Below, one piece after another: positions 41,788 to 51,201 of a stretch of DNA of 64,000 nt. The DNA comes from Saccharopolyspora shandongensis (lineage in GTDB: Bacteria; Actinomycetota; Actinomycetes; Mycobacteriales; Pseudonocardiaceae). The notes under the pieces are model-generated. The model was given only the letters and a program-made list of their open reading frames with translations. It made no database searches and was not told where the DNA came from. The DNA is taken from positions 186,001-250,000 of the forward strand of contig NZ_FNOK01000004.1 of NCBI RefSeq assembly GCF_900106995.1, written 5' to 3'. Made by a program: the position numbers and the translations under genes. Each line of letters opens with the position of its first letter. Position 1 is the first letter of the stretch.

Positions 41788-43125
41788 TCAGACGGCGTGG
41801 CCGTGGGGTTTCGGCAGGCCTCGGGTGTTGGCCGCCTTGACGAACTCGGCGCGCGGGTCGTGGAGTTCGCCGAGCGCGACGACCTGGCGGCGGAACGGCA
41901 GTTCCAGCAGCCAGTCGCCGAGGATGCGCGCCTTGTGGGACGCGGTCGGCATCTTCGCGAGGTGGTAGGTGCGGTGCAGCATCCACGCCGGGAGGCCCTT
42001 GAGCTTGATCCCGTAGACCTCGGCGGCGCCCTGGAACAGGCCGAGCCCGGCCACCGATCCCGCGTACTTGTGCTTGTAGTTGACGAGTGGTCCGCCACGC
42101 AGCATCGCGAGGAGGTTGTCCGCCAGCACCTTGGCCTGGCGGACCGCGTGCTGCGCCGACGGGCTGCACAGGGCGTCCGGGTCGCTGCTGGTCAGGTCCG
42201 GCACCGCGGCGCAATCGCCGGCCGAGAACACGTTGTGGGTGCCGCGGACCTGGAGCTTGGCCGTGCATTCGAGGCGGCCCTTGGCGTCCCTCGGCAGGTC
42301 GCTGTCCTCCAGCATCGGGTGCGGCTTGACGCCCGCCGTCCACACCACCGTGTCGGTGTCGAACTCGTCTCCGTCGGAGAGCACCGCATGTCCGTCCACA
42401 AAGGACTTGGCGGTGGTGTTCAGCTTCACCTCGATGCTGCGTTCCTCCAGCCGCCGCCTGGTGTACTCGCTCATCGGCGGGCTGACCTCGGGCATGATCC
42501 GGCCCATCGCCTCCACCAGCACCCAGCGCATGTCGCCCGCCGATACCTGCGGGTAGCTGCGGATCGCGTAGCGGGCCATGCTCTCCAGCTCTGCCATCGC
42601 CTCGATGCCCGCGTAGCCGCCGCCGACGAACACGAACGTCAGCAGCCGCCGGCGGAGCCGCTCGTCGGTCGTGCTCGCGGCGATGTCCAATCTGGACAGC
42701 ACGTGGTTGCGGAGGAAGATCGCCTCGCCGATGGTCTTGAACCCGACGCCCTGCTCGGCCAGGCCGGGGATGGGCAGCGCCCGCGAGATCGAACCCGGGA
42801 CCACCACCAGGATGTCGTAGCCGAAGCGCTCGACGGTGCCGTCGCCGAGGGTCGCGGTCAGCTGCTGGGTGGCGTGGTCGATGGCGGAGACCTGCGCGGT
42901 CAGCACCTCGCACCGGCGCAGCGCCTCCCGCAGCGGCACGACGACGTGCCGCGGTTCGAGCGACCCGGCCGCGGCTTCGGGCAGGAACGGCTGGTAGGTC
43001 ATGTGGGGCTGGGTGTCGATCACCGTGACCTTGGCCTCGCCGGGCTTCATCTTCCGCTGCAGGCGCAGCGCGAGCGTCAGGCCGACGTGCCCGCCGCCGA
43101 CGATCACGACACGTGGTTCAGGCAT
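41788..43125 (-). CDS. NDH-2-like NAD(P)/FAD-dependent oxidoreductase
   Basis: A 445-residue flavoprotein with an N-terminal FAD Rossmann motif VVIVGGGHVGLTLALRLQ, a second dinucleotide motif FVFVGGGYAGIEAMAELES for NAD(P)H near residue 165, and the FAD-contact Asp in NVFSAGDCAAVPD. The C-terminal 90 residues include an amphipathic region like type II NADH dehydrogenases, so it probably sits on the inner face of the membrane and passes electrons to quinone. ATG 43123-43125 was chosen for the GGAGAG site. It overlaps the DUF6158 gene upstream by 8 bases and precedes udgX. Confidence 0.88.
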   Translation of the reverse strand: MPEPRVVIVGGGHVGLTLALRLQRKMKPGEAKVTVIDTQPHMTYQPFLPEAAAGSLEPRHVVVPLREALRRCEVLTAQVSAIDHATQQLTATLGDGTVERFGYDILVVVPGSISRALPIPGLAEQGVGFKTIGEAIFLRNHVLSRLDIAASTTDERLRRRLLTFVFVGGGYAGIEAMAELESMARYAIRSYPQVSAGDMRWVLVEAMGRIMPEVSPPMSEYTRRRLEERSIEVKLNTTAKSFVDGHAVLSDGDEFDTDTVVWTAGVKPHPMLEDSDLPRDAKGRLECTAKLQVRGTHNVFSAGDCAAVPDLTSSDPDALCSPSAQHAVRQAKVLADNLLAMLRGGPLVNYKHKYAGSVAGLGLFQGAAEVYGIKLKGLPAWMLHRTYHLAKMPTASHKARILGDWLLELPFRRQVVALGELHDPRAEFVKAANTRGLPKPHGHAV

Positions 43126-43357
43126 TTTGCGGCTCTCCTCTCGCACCGGAGCGGGTGCGGCGGGGATCCACCTCGCGTTCCGGGTGCCGCCGCAGGTACT
43201 CCTGTTCGAGCTCGAAGGTGCGCGCCGTGTGCTCCCGCAACGCGTCCGGCGAGCCGTGCAGGAAGGTGTCGTTGCGGGTCGCGTGCAGGTGGCGGAGCTC
43301 CTGCAGCAGCAGACCCTCGGCCAGCTCGAAGCCGGGGATGCCGGTTGTCGTGCTCAT
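43118..43357 (-). CDS. DUF6158-like small protein
   Basis: 79 residues from ATG 43355-43357 with GGGAGG upstream. Core: LAEGLLLQELRHLHATRNDT, then FLHGSPDALREHTARTFELE. A short helical protein of the type often found near redox genes in actinomycetes, function unknown. It overlaps the start of the flavoprotein gene by 8 bases, so the two are translated together. Confidence 0.75.
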   Translation of the reverse strand: MSTTTGIPGFELAEGLLLQELRHLHATRNDTFLHGSPDALREHTARTFELEQEYLRRHPEREVDPRRTRSGARGEPQNA

Positions 43358-43535
43358 GTCGTCCTCCCGCATCGCAGGCAGGCGCGGACCACGACGCCGC
43401 GGGATCGACGCCAGTGCCGGGATACCCAGCGGTCCGCGGCCGGACACCTGCCCCATCGTGCCCCCAGCCTGCGGCGCGGCGGAGCGTTCGGCGACTCGAT
43501 CGAGTCCGGGGTCCGCCCGGAGCGGGTCGGGGCGG

Positions 43536-43551
43536 TGATTTCGCGCGAAAT
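43536..43551. repeat. TTTCGCGCGAAA palindrome, copy 1
   Basis: GATTTCGCGCGAAATC, a perfect 16-bp palindrome in the gap between the MFS and DUF6158 genes. Two close relatives occur at 53202 and 53243. Confidence 0.7.
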
Positions 43552-43566
43552 CGCCCTGGCCGGCGG

Positions 43567-44835
43567 CTACGCCGCGTCGGCGGCCGGTTCTGGGCGAGCC
43601 GGGCCGGACGGGCGGGTTTCGGGGGCGCCGATCCAGGCCACCACGCCGAGGACCGCGGTGAAGCCGGTGATGGCGAACGCCGCCTGGTAGGACACCGTGT
43701 CGGCGAGGACGCCGGCGATCAGCGGGCCGAGGATCGCGCCGAAGTCGGCGGACATCTGGAACGCGGCCAGCACCGGCCCGCCCTTGCCCTTCGCGCCGAC
43801 GATGTCGGCGACCGCCGCGTTCTGGGCCGGGTTGAGGATTCCGGCCCCCATGCCCGCGATCAGCGAGGCGACGAGGAACCACGGGACGGAGTCGGTGAAG
43901 CCCAGCGACGCGGTGGCCAGGCCGGAGACCAGGAGCCCGACGAGCACCAGCGGCTTGCGGCCGCGCTTGTCGGCCATCCGGCCCGACAGCAGCAGCACCG
44001 CGGCGTTCCCGACGGCGAACACGGAAAGCGCGACGCCGGCCATCGACTGGGTGGAGCGCAGCGCCTCGACCACGAACAGCGGCACGAGCGCGATGCGGAC
44101 GCCGTAAACGGCCCAGCCGTTGCTGAAGTTCGACAGCATGGCCGCCCGGTAGGCGCGCTGGCCGAGCGCCTCGCGGACCGTCATCGACGGCGCTCCGTTG
44201 TCGGGCTGCGGCGCGGCGAGCGTCGACGTCCGCAGCATCAGCCAGCCGATGAACGCCGCGAGGAACAACGCGATCCCGTAGGTGACGAACGGCAGGCGCA
44301 GCGAGTAGCCGACCATGACGCCGCCGATGATCGGCCCGGAGACGTTGCCCAGCAGGAAGCTCGTCGCCCACACCCCGGACGCGCGGCCGCGCAGGTGCGG
44401 CGGGGCGAGGCGGACCAGCAGCGCTACGGCCGACACCGTGAACATCGTCGAGCCGGTGCCGCCGAGCGCGCGGAAGATCAGCAGCTGCCAGTAGGAACCC
44501 GCGAACGCGCAGGCGGCGGTGCTGATGCCGACGATGGTGATGCCCCACACGTAGATCGAGCGCTCGCCGAAGAACGACACCAGGCGGCCGCTGACCGGCG
44601 CGAAGGCCAGCCGCATCAGGGCGAACGCGCTGATCACGAAGGAGGCGGCGGTGACGCCGACGTCGAAGCTGGTGGCGAACGTCGGCAGCGCGGGCGCGAC
44701 GATGCCCATGCCGACGGCGACGATGAAGCTGCCGACGACGAGGATCCAGATCTCGCGAGGTAGGGAGCTGATGCCGGAGTCGCCGCTGTCGACGGGTTCG
44801 GTGGTCTCGTCCGCCGTGACCGGGCTGCTCGACAC
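43567..44835 (-). CDS. MFS efflux transporter (DHA1 type)
   Basis: A 422-residue protein with 12 hydrophobic helices. Helix 1 is ILVVGSFIVAVGMGIVAPAL; the cytoplasmic loop 2-3 is FAPVSGRLVSFFGERS, a loose motif A; helix 5 is LLGNVSGPIIGGVM (motif C, antiporter type). It therefore probably expels drugs or metabolites. GTG 44835 is preferred over an upstream ATG because GGGAGG stands just before it. It lies 209 bases upstream of the DUF6158-flavoprotein-udgX operon in the same direction. Confidence 0.88.
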   Translation of the reverse strand: MSSSPVTADETTEPVDSGDSGISSLPREIWILVVGSFIVAVGMGIVAPALPTFATSFDVGVTAASFVISAFALMRLAFAPVSGRLVSFFGERSIYVWGITIVGISTAACAFAGSYWQLLIFRALGGTGSTMFTVSAVALLVRLAPPHLRGRASGVWATSFLLGNVSGPIIGGVMVGYSLRLPFVTYGIALFLAAFIGWLMLRTSTLAAPQPDNGAPSMTVREALGQRAYRAAMLSNFSNGWAVYGVRIALVPLFVVEALRSTQSMAGVALSVFAVGNAAVLLLSGRMADKRGRKPLVLVGLLVSGLATASLGFTDSVPWFLVASLIAGMGAGILNPAQNAAVADIVGAKGKGGPVLAAFQMSADFGAILGPLIAGVLADTVSYQAAFAITGFTAVLGVVAWIGAPETRPSGPARPEPAADAA

Positions 44836-44877
44836 CGTTCCTCCCAAGTGTTTAGGCAAACTAATGGAAGCAGCGCA

Positions 44878-44911
44878 CTGCGGCGCGGTCAATCGAGTAA
44901 CCGCGCCGCAG
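44878..44911 (-). terminator. hairpin after the GNAT gene
   Basis: CTGCGGCGCGGT (44878-44889) pairs perfectly with 44900-44911 around a 10-base loop. It lies 60 bases past the acetyltransferase stop and before the MFS start. Confidence 0.65.
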
Positions 44912-44971
44912 AGACTGTTTCGTCAGTGTCAACGCCTGCCCCGCACCGCTATTCCGGGCGAGCGGCGCACA

Positions 44972-45793
44972 TCATAGGAGTTCGTCGATCCGGCGCGCGT
45001 AAGCGGTCACGCCGTAGACCACCTCGAAACCGCAGGCCTCCGCGAACCGCTCGGCCGTGCCGCCTTCTTCGGTGTGCGCCGCGACCAGCAGCGATCCCCG
45101 CTCGCGCAGCTCGTCGACGACGTCGGCGACCAGCTCCCGCCCGACGCCGCGGCGCCGGCGACCGGGCCGCACGATCACCTGCTCGACCAGTCCGATGCCG
45201 CGCTCGATGAAGCCCTGCGCGAATCCGGCGATGCGGTCGGCGCCGGGGTCGTCGACGACGCGCAGCACGCAGCGCGGGTCGTCGATCCGGTGTCCGAGGT
45301 TGCGCAGCAACCGGCGTTCGCCCGCGTCGGAGAGCTCGGCGTCGTCGGCGATCAGCTCCACGATCGCGGGCAGGTCGCGGTCTTCGGCCGGGCGCGCCTC
45401 TCCCCTGGCGTACTGGCGACCCCGGTGCAGCATCGCCACGAGTTCTTCCACCGCGCGCCATCCGGCGTCGTCGGCGATGCCTTCGATCTCCGCGACCGTC
45501 GTCGGCGAGGCGTAGACGACGGCCTCGTCGCGGCCCGCCTCGGCGAAGACCTGCTCCAGTTCCAGCAAGGTTCCGGCGACCTCGGCGAGCGTTCCCCACA
45601 GCGCGCAGGCGTGGTTCGCGGCCGGCAGCGGGTTGTCCTGGTTGAGCACCACGGTCGCGGCGCCGACCCGGGTACGCAGGCCGTACCGCACGACGGCCGA
45701 GGCCAGCCTCGCGGTCTCGACCAACCCGGCGAGGTCGCGGGCCTGGCGGGGGTCGAGCAGGGCTTCGTCATCGGGATCGTGCAGCGGGTCCAC
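44972..45793 (-). CDS. GNAT family N-acetyltransferase
   Basis: A 273-residue protein. The C-terminal half is a GNAT domain with the acetyl-CoA loop [20 protein letters not shown] and the closing strand FAEACGFEVVYGVTAYARRI. The N-terminal 130 residues are helical and may be a degenerate second GNAT-like half. The substrate is unknown. GTG 45793 was chosen because the frame upstream reads poorly. Confidence 0.82.
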   Translation of the reverse strand: MDPLHDPDDEALLDPRQARDLAGLVETARLASAVVRYGLRTRVGAATVVLNQDNPLPAANHACALWGTLAEVAGTLLELEQVFAEAGRDEAVVYASPTTVAEIEGIADDAGWRAVEELVAMLHRGRQYARGEARPAEDRDLPAIVELIADDAELSDAGERRLLRNLGHRIDDPRCVLRVVDDPGADRIAGFAQGFIERGIGLVEQVIVRPGRRRRGVGRELVADVVDELRERGSLLVAAHTEEGGTAERFAEACGFEVVYGVTAYARRIDELL

Positions 45794-46084
45794 GCCTTCA
45801 TTGTCCCCGCCCCGATCGACGCAGCGCGCAGAAGAGTGCTTCAAATGTGGTTTTCCTGGCGGTGCGGGTAGCGGCCCCCTGCGGGAGTTACTGCGGCCGT
45901 CTCACTCCGGGATCCCCGACTCATGTGTGTCCAATACGCCACGCTGGGGCTGTCCTCGCTGGAGGAACCCCGGAAGGGGTGGGCACCGTGAACCCGCGGC
46001 GGTGCAAGCTGAGTCCCACACCGCAAGCGGCTACCGCCGCTTAAAGCAGACTCTCGTCGAAAGGTTGAGGCAGGATGGAGTGCT

Positions 46085-47734
46085 GTGAGCACGCCCACTG
46101 AACTCGCCGACGAGCTGCTGTCCGTCATGTTCGACGCCGACCCGGTCAGCGCGACGCTCTACGGGATCCGGGACCGCGACGACCGGCTTCCGAGCATCTC
46201 CGCGGAGGCCGAGCTGGCGCTGCGGACGCGCGCCGAGGACATCCGCGTCCGCGCGATGGCCGTGGACACCTCGCACGCCGACCTTGAGCAGCGGCTGACG
46301 ATCGCGGTGGTCGTGCAGCAGGCGCAGGCGCTGGTCGACGAGTTCGACGCCCGCCCCGCCGAGTACACCGTGATCGGGAACCTGTTCGCGCCGGTCGCGG
46401 GCCTGCTGTTCCACCTCGGCCAAGTGCCGGTGGCCGACGCCGGGCAGGGCGAGGACTTCCTCCAGCGGTTGCGGCGGATCCCCGAGTTCACCACAGCCGC
46501 CGCGCAACGGCTCCGCGACGGGATCGCCGCCGGACGCGTCCCAGTGCGGCCGCTCGTGGACGACGCGATCGAGCACCTCGACGGCTACCTCGCCACGCCC
46601 GAAGCCGATCCGCTGCTGGCCCCGGAACTGCCCGCCCCGGCCCTGGAAGCCGAGCGCAAGCGCCTGCTCACCGACGCGGTGCACCCGGCGCTGCGCGAGT
46701 ACCGGAACGTGCTCGCCGAGGAGATCGCCCCGCACGCCCGCGCCGCCGACAAGCCCGGGCTGTGCTGGATCAACGGCGGCCGCGAGACCTACCGGCGGCT
46801 GGTGCACGCCCAGACCACCACCGATCGCACCCCGCAGGAGCTCCACGACACCGGGCGCGCCCACCTCGCGTCGCTGCGCGGCGAGGTCGGCGAGCTCGGC
46901 GCGAGGATCTGGAGCGAATCCGATCCCGACGCGGTGTTGCGCCGCCTGCAATCCGACCCGGAGCTGTACTGGCGCGACGGCGAGGAGATGCTGGCCGCGG
47001 CGCGCGAGGCGATCGACCGGGCCGAAGCCGTTGCGCCGCAGTGGTTCGGGCTGCTGCCGAGCCAGCCGTGCGAGGTGCGGCCGGTGCCGGGCACCGCGTC
47101 GGAAAGCACGCCGATCGGCTTCTACATCTCGCCCGCGCTCGACGGCTCGCGGCCGGGCGTGTACTTCGCGAACACCCAGGGGGCCGAGCAGCGACCCCGC
47201 TTCGCATCAGAGGTGATCGCCTACCACGAGGTCGTGCCCGGCCACCACCTGCAGCTCGGCCTGGCCCAGGAGCGCACCGATCTCCCGCTGCTGCGCAGGC
47301 TGGTCGGCATCACCGCCTACAGCGAGGGCTGGGGACTCTACACCGAGCGGCTGGCCGACGAGATGGGCCTGTACTCCGGCGACCTGGCGCGGCTGGGCAT
47401 GGTCGTGCAGGACCTGCTGCGGGCCGCCCGGCTGGTGGTCGACACCGGGCTGCACGAGTTCGGCTGGAGCCGGCAGCAGGCGCTGGACTTCATGCTCTCG
47501 CACACCACGTTGTCCCCGTTGGAAGCGGCGTCCGAGGTCGACCGCTACATCAGCATTCCCGGCCAGGCGCTGTCGTACCTGGTGGGGCGGTTGGAGATCG
47601 AGCGGATCCGGGCCGCGGCCCGCGACCGGCTCGGCGACGCCTTCGACATCCGCCGCTTCCACGACGCGATCCTGCGGCACGGCGCGCTTCCGCTGTCCAC
47701 GCTGGACGTTCTGGTCCGCGAGGAGCTCGTCTGA
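46085..47734 (+). CDS. DUF885 family metallopeptidase-like protein
   Basis: A 549-residue cytoplasmic, largely helical protein. YHEVVPGHHLQ (His381, Glu382, His388) gives the HExxxxH-like zinc motif of DUF885; TAYSEGWGLYTERLADEMGL just after it supplies a further conserved Glu. Members are thought to be peptidases, but few are characterised. GTG 46085 follows GGATGGAG. A single gene, with no operon partner. Confidence 0.88.
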   Translation: MSTPTELADELLSVMFDADPVSATLYGIRDRDDRLPSISAEAELALRTRAEDIRVRAMAVDTSHADLEQRLTIAVVVQQAQALVDEFDARPAEYTVIGNLFAPVAGLLFHLGQVPVADAGQGEDFLQRLRRIPEFTTAAAQRLRDGIAAGRVPVRPLVDDAIEHLDGYLATPEADPLLAPELPAPALEAERKRLLTDAVHPALREYRNVLAEEIAPHARAADKPGLCWINGGRETYRRLVHAQTTTDRTPQELHDTGRAHLASLRGEVGELGARIWSESDPDAVLRRLQSDPELYWRDGEEMLAAAREAIDRAEAVAPQWFGLLPSQPCEVRPVPGTASESTPIGFYISPALDGSRPGVYFANTQGAEQRPRFASEVIAYHEVVPGHHLQLGLAQERTDLPLLRRLVGITAYSEGWGLYTERLADEMGLYSGDLARLGMVVQDLLRAARLVVDTGLHEFGWSRQQALDFMLSHTTLSPLEAASEVDRYISIPGQALSYLVGRLEIERIRAAARDRLGDAFDIRRFHDAILRHGALPLSTLDVLVREELV

Positions 47735-47964
47735 CGGCTCCTGCGACATCCAGGTGATCCCGCCCGAGGGCACCCGAAAACGACACGCAACGCATTAATG
47801 TCAATACCCAGCGTGCTCTTACCGTGGTCGACCCTCGGCGGCTCCGGCCGTCGACCGGGGGCGGGTTTCCCATCGGATGCCGGAGGCGTCATGAGCGACG
47901 ATCTCGATTCCTGCGCTCGTGCCCGCCGCCCGGCCGTGGGTGCCCCGCGAGATTTGGAGGCGCC

Positions 47965-49923
47965 GTGACCGGGACCTTCCACCACCGCCAGGAGAGGCTG
48001 CGCCGCGAGGCCGAGGCGGAACTGCGCGACAGGCTCCTGCCGACCTGGCAGAACCGGGTGCTGCAGCGGTTCGCCGTTGAGCGCGAAAACGGCTGGTACC
48101 CGCTGCTCAACCAGTTCGCGCCGCACACCCCGGCCAATCGTCCCGACGCCGTGCTGGTCGGGCCGACCGGGGTGCTGGTGGTCCTGCTGCGCGACGCCGA
48201 ACCCGGCTGGGAGGACTCGCGGGCGGCGTTCCTGTGGACCGCGGAACTGCTGGCCGGCGCGTCGATCGGGCCGGGCGAGCTGACCGAGTCCGCGGCCCGG
48301 ACGGTGGTCGTGCATCCCGTCGACCACCAGGGCAGCCGCGGGCACACCGGCGAGCACCTCGCGATCACCGAGGCCGAGCTGGACCGGATCCTGGGACGCG
48401 GCGACGAGTTGCTCACGGCCGCGGATGCGCTGGCGATCGCCCGGCACCTGGACAGCCGCACCTTCGACCTGACTCCGATCATGTGGAACCCGAAGCGGAT
48501 CCCGCAGCAGCGCGGGCCGGGCCAGACCGGCACCGCGGGCCTGTTCGACGTGCGGGACCTGCGTCGCGAGCGCGTCGAGCACGCCCTGGACCGGCCGTTC
48601 CGGGACTGGCGGATCTTCCTGGACGACGCCCAGCACGGCGCGGTGCGCAGGCACTACTCCGGCCCGGCGCGGATCACCGGCCCGGCGGGCACCGGCAAGT
48701 CCGTGCTGGCCCTGCACCGGCTGGCCTACCTGGCGCGGCGGAGCACCGGGCCGCTGCTGTTCACCACGCACCTGAGCAACCTGCCGAAGATCGCCGAGGC
48801 GCAGTTCCGGTCGCTGGCCCCGCACATCGCGCCGCGCATCGAGTTCACCCACCTGCACGCCTGGGCGCGGAAGTTCCTGGAGGAGCGCGGCCGGGCCGCC
48901 GACGTCGACGAACCGCAGGTGGAGCAGGCCCTGGAAGCTGTGTGGCAGCGCACCGAGCTGTCCGCTCCGCTGCGGAACTTCCGGGCCGCGCGCGGCTACT
49001 GGAAGGACGAGATCGACCGGGTGATCAAGGGCCGCGGCATCCGGTCGCTGGAGGCCTACCGGGCGGTGCCGCGCAAGGGCCGCGGCGCGAACCTGCCGTC
49101 CGAATTCCGGGCCCACGTCTGGCAGTTCTACTGCGAGTACGAGCGCGCGCTGGGCGAGCGGAACGTGTCCGACCACAACGACGTGCTGATGCGGGCACTG
49201 GCGGAGCTCGAACGCAGCCCGCTGCCCCGGCAGTACACCGCGGTGGTCGTCGACGAGGTCCAGGACCTGACCCTGATCGGGCTGCGGCTGGTGCACGCGA
49301 TCAGCGGCGACGGGCCGAACCAGCTGCTGCTCGTCGGCGACGGCCAGCAGCAGGTGTACGCCGGTGGCTGGCGGCTGTCCGAGGCCGGGATCTCGTTGCA
49401 GGGGCGCGGCGAGATCCTTCGGCGCAACTACCGGAATCGCACCGCGATCGTCGAGCAGGCCGGGGAGCTCGACGCGGTCAACCGGTTCGACGACCTCGAC
49501 GGCGGCCCGACCGTCCCGCTGCGCTCGGCGCTGCCGGTGCTGCGCGGCGGGCGGGTCGTCGAGTGGCAAGGCGACGACCAGGACGAGGCGCTGGTGTCCG
49601 CGCTCCGGCGGCTCGACGACGGCACCGCCGCGGCCGTGCTCACCCGCACCAACGGCGCCGCGGAGCACTGGGAACGGGTGCTGCGCGCGGCGGGTTTCGC
49701 GGTTCGGCCGCTGGACCGCTGGGACGGCCGGGAATCCGAGCCGATCCACGTCGGCACCGTGCACCGCGCCAAGGGCACCGAGTTCCGCAGCGTGTTCCTG
49801 CCCGATGAGCCGTTGCTGTCCGGCGGCTACCGGGAAGAGCGCGAGGCGCTGCACAGGCAACGCCTGGTAGCCCTGACGCGAGCCCGCGACTTCCTGTGGA
49901 TCGGCACCGTCGTCGCGTCGTGA
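47965..49923 (+). CDS. UvrD/Rep-like DNA helicase, uncharacterised subtype
   Basis: A 652-residue SF1-type helicase. Residues 1-200 form an N-terminal nuclease-like or NERD-like region without a clear catalytic set (VLVGPTGVLVVLLRDAEPGW). Walker A is GPAGTGKS (239-246), motif II VVVDEVQDL (428-436), motif III LLLVGDGQQQVYAGG, motif IV RRNYRNRTAI, and the C-terminal motifs VGTVHRAKGTEFRSVFLPDE and LVALTRARDFLWIG. GTG 47965 follows GGAGG. Its cellular role, repair or defence, cannot be told from context: it is alone and followed after 1 base by the stop of a convergent MarR gene. Confidence 0.87.
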   Translation: MTGTFHHRQERLRREAEAELRDRLLPTWQNRVLQRFAVERENGWYPLLNQFAPHTPANRPDAVLVGPTGVLVVLLRDAEPGWEDSRAAFLWTAELLAGASIGPGELTESAARTVVVHPVDHQGSRGHTGEHLAITEAELDRILGRGDELLTAADALAIARHLDSRTFDLTPIMWNPKRIPQQRGPGQTGTAGLFDVRDLRRERVEHALDRPFRDWRIFLDDAQHGAVRRHYSGPARITGPAGTGKSVLALHRLAYLARRSTGPLLFTTHLSNLPKIAEAQFRSLAPHIAPRIEFTHLHAWARKFLEERGRAADVDEPQVEQALEAVWQRTELSAPLRNFRAARGYWKDEIDRVIKGRGIRSLEAYRAVPRKGRGANLPSEFRAHVWQFYCEYERALGERNVSDHNDVLMRALAELERSPLPRQYTAVVVDEVQDLTLIGLRLVHAISGDGPNQLLLVGDGQQQVYAGGWRLSEAGISLQGRGEILRRNYRNRTAIVEQAGELDAVNRFDDLDGGPTVPLRSALPVLRGGRVVEWQGDDQDEALVSALRRLDDGTAAAVLTRTNGAAEHWERVLRAAGFAVRPLDRWDGRESEPIHVGTVHRAKGTEFRSVFLPDEPLLSGGYREEREALHRQRLVALTRARDFLWIGTVVAS

Positions 49924-49924
49924 C

Positions 49925-50329
49925 TCAGCGCTCGCGATCAGCTTGCGCCAGGCGCACGATCGCCGCGGCCTCCTCCGGCGGCAAGCCGCCCCAGCGCTCG
50001 GCGACCTGCGCGGCGAAGGCCTCGCGGAGCTCGCCGCCCAGGGCTTGGCCCTCGTCGGTCAGGCTCAGCCGGCTGATCCGGCGGTCGCTGCGATCCGCGA
50101 CGCGCGTCAGCAGGCTGCGCCGCTCCAGCCGGTCGACCATGCCGGTGATGTTGGTCTTGTCGCAGCCGAGCAGGGCCGCGAGCTCGCCGAAGGACGGCGT
50201 GCGGTCCTTGAGCAGGCACAGCAGTTCCACCTGTTGCGCCGTCAGCCCGAAGCGACGAGCGATGGCCGCGTACAGCCCGCGCAGTTCGCGGTGCAGGGCC
50301 ATCAGGGCGCGCGAGAGGTCCGGGTCCAT
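49925..50329 (-). CDS. MarR family regulator
   Basis: A 134-residue winged-helix regulator: LTAQQVELLCLLKDRTPSFG, ELAALLGCDKTNITGMVDRL, ERRSLLTRVADRSDRRISRL, the standard MarR recognition helix and wing. It is divergent from an SDR gene. A perfect TTAGTCG/CGACTAA inverted repeat lies in the gap, so it likely represses that gene and itself. Confidence 0.9.
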   Translation of the reverse strand: MDPDLSRALMALHRELRGLYAAIARRFGLTAQQVELLCLLKDRTPSFGELAALLGCDKTNITGMVDRLERRSLLTRVADRSDRRISRLSLTDEGQALGGELREAFAAQVAERWGGLPPEEAAAIVRLAQADRER

Positions 50330-50368
50330 CCGCGAAGGCTATCCCGAAGGTTGACATGCTCGACAAAT

Positions 50369-50389
50369 TTAGTCGATGATCACGACTAA
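50369..50389. promoter_or_regulatory. MarR operator
   Basis: TTAGTCG (50369-50375) and CGACTAA (50383-50389) form a perfect inverted repeat with a 7-base spacer, between the divergent MarR and SDR starts. Confidence 0.75.
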
Positions 50390-50404
50390 CGAGTAACTCG
50401 ACTG

Positions 50405-51145
50405 ATGGAGGAGAACGTGAACGGGGTCGCCCTGGTCACCGGGAGCTCGCGCGGCATCGGCCGGGCCATCGCCGAACGCCTCGGCGCCGATGGCATGAGC
50501 GTGGTCGTCAACTACCGGTCCGACCGGGCCGCCGCCGACGAGGTCGTCGCCAAGGTCGAAGCGGCCGGCGGACAAGCGGTGGCGGCGCGAGCCGACGTCA
50601 CCGACCCGGCCCAGTTGCGCGCCCTCTTCGACGCCGCGGAACAGCACTTCGGCGGCCTCGACGTCCTGGTGAACAACGTCGGCACCGCCCGCTTCTCGCC
50701 CATCGCCGAGGCATCCGACGACGACTTCGACGTGCTGTTCGGCACCAACGCCCGCAGCACCTTCGTCGCGCTGCGGGAGGCGGCGAACCGGCTGCGCGAC
50801 GGCGGCCGGATCGTAGTGATCTCCAGTGGCGTCGCCACGAACAACCGGCCCGGCACCGGCCTCTACGGCGCCGCCAAGGCCGCCGGCGACCAGCTGGTCC
50901 GGGTGCTGGCGAAGGAGCTGGGGCCGCGCCGGATCACCGTGAACAGCGTGCGTCCCGGCGCGACCCGGACGGACGCGCTGGTCGCGCTCCAGCCCGAACC
51001 GGTCCTCGAGAGGATCGCGTCGGAGACGCCGCTGGGGCGCATCGCCGAGACCAGCGACATCGCCGACATCGCGGCGTTCCTCGCCTCCGGCGACAGCCGC
51101 TGGGTCACGGGCCAGGTGATCAACGCGGGCGGCGGCAACTTCTGA
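50405..51145 (+). CDS. short-chain dehydrogenase/reductase
   Basis: A 246-residue classical SDR with cofactor motif TGSSRGIG (12-19), NNVG at 90-93, and the catalytic Ser (140/141), Tyr154 and Lys158 in ISSGVA and [13 protein letters not shown] after strand 2 suggests NADPH preference. It reduces a carbonyl or oxidises an alcohol of unknown identity. Controlled with the divergent MarR, as in many quinone- or phenol-responsive pairs. Confidence 0.93.
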   Translation: MEENVNGVALVTGSSRGIGRAIAERLGADGMSVVVNYRSDRAAADEVVAKVEAAGGQAVAARADVTDPAQLRALFDAAEQHFGGLDVLVNNVGTARFSPIAEASDDDFDVLFGTNARSTFVALREAANRLRDGGRIVVISSGVATNNRPGTGLYGAAKAAGDQLVRVLAKELGPRRITVNSVRPGATRTDALVALQPEPVLERIASETPLGRIAETSDIADIAAFLASGDSRWVTGQVINAGGGNF

Positions 51146-51153
51146 ACCATCCG

Positions 51154-51200
51154 GTCGTGAGCGGCTGTTGGCCGCTGGAGCGACCACAGCCGCTCACGAC
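51154..51200. terminator. bidirectional terminator
   Basis: GTCGTGAGCGGCTGT (51154-51168) pairs perfectly with 51186-51200, 15 bp with a 17-base loop, exactly between the stops of the convergent SDR and aldo/keto reductase genes. Confidence 0.78.
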
Positions 51201-51201
51201 G

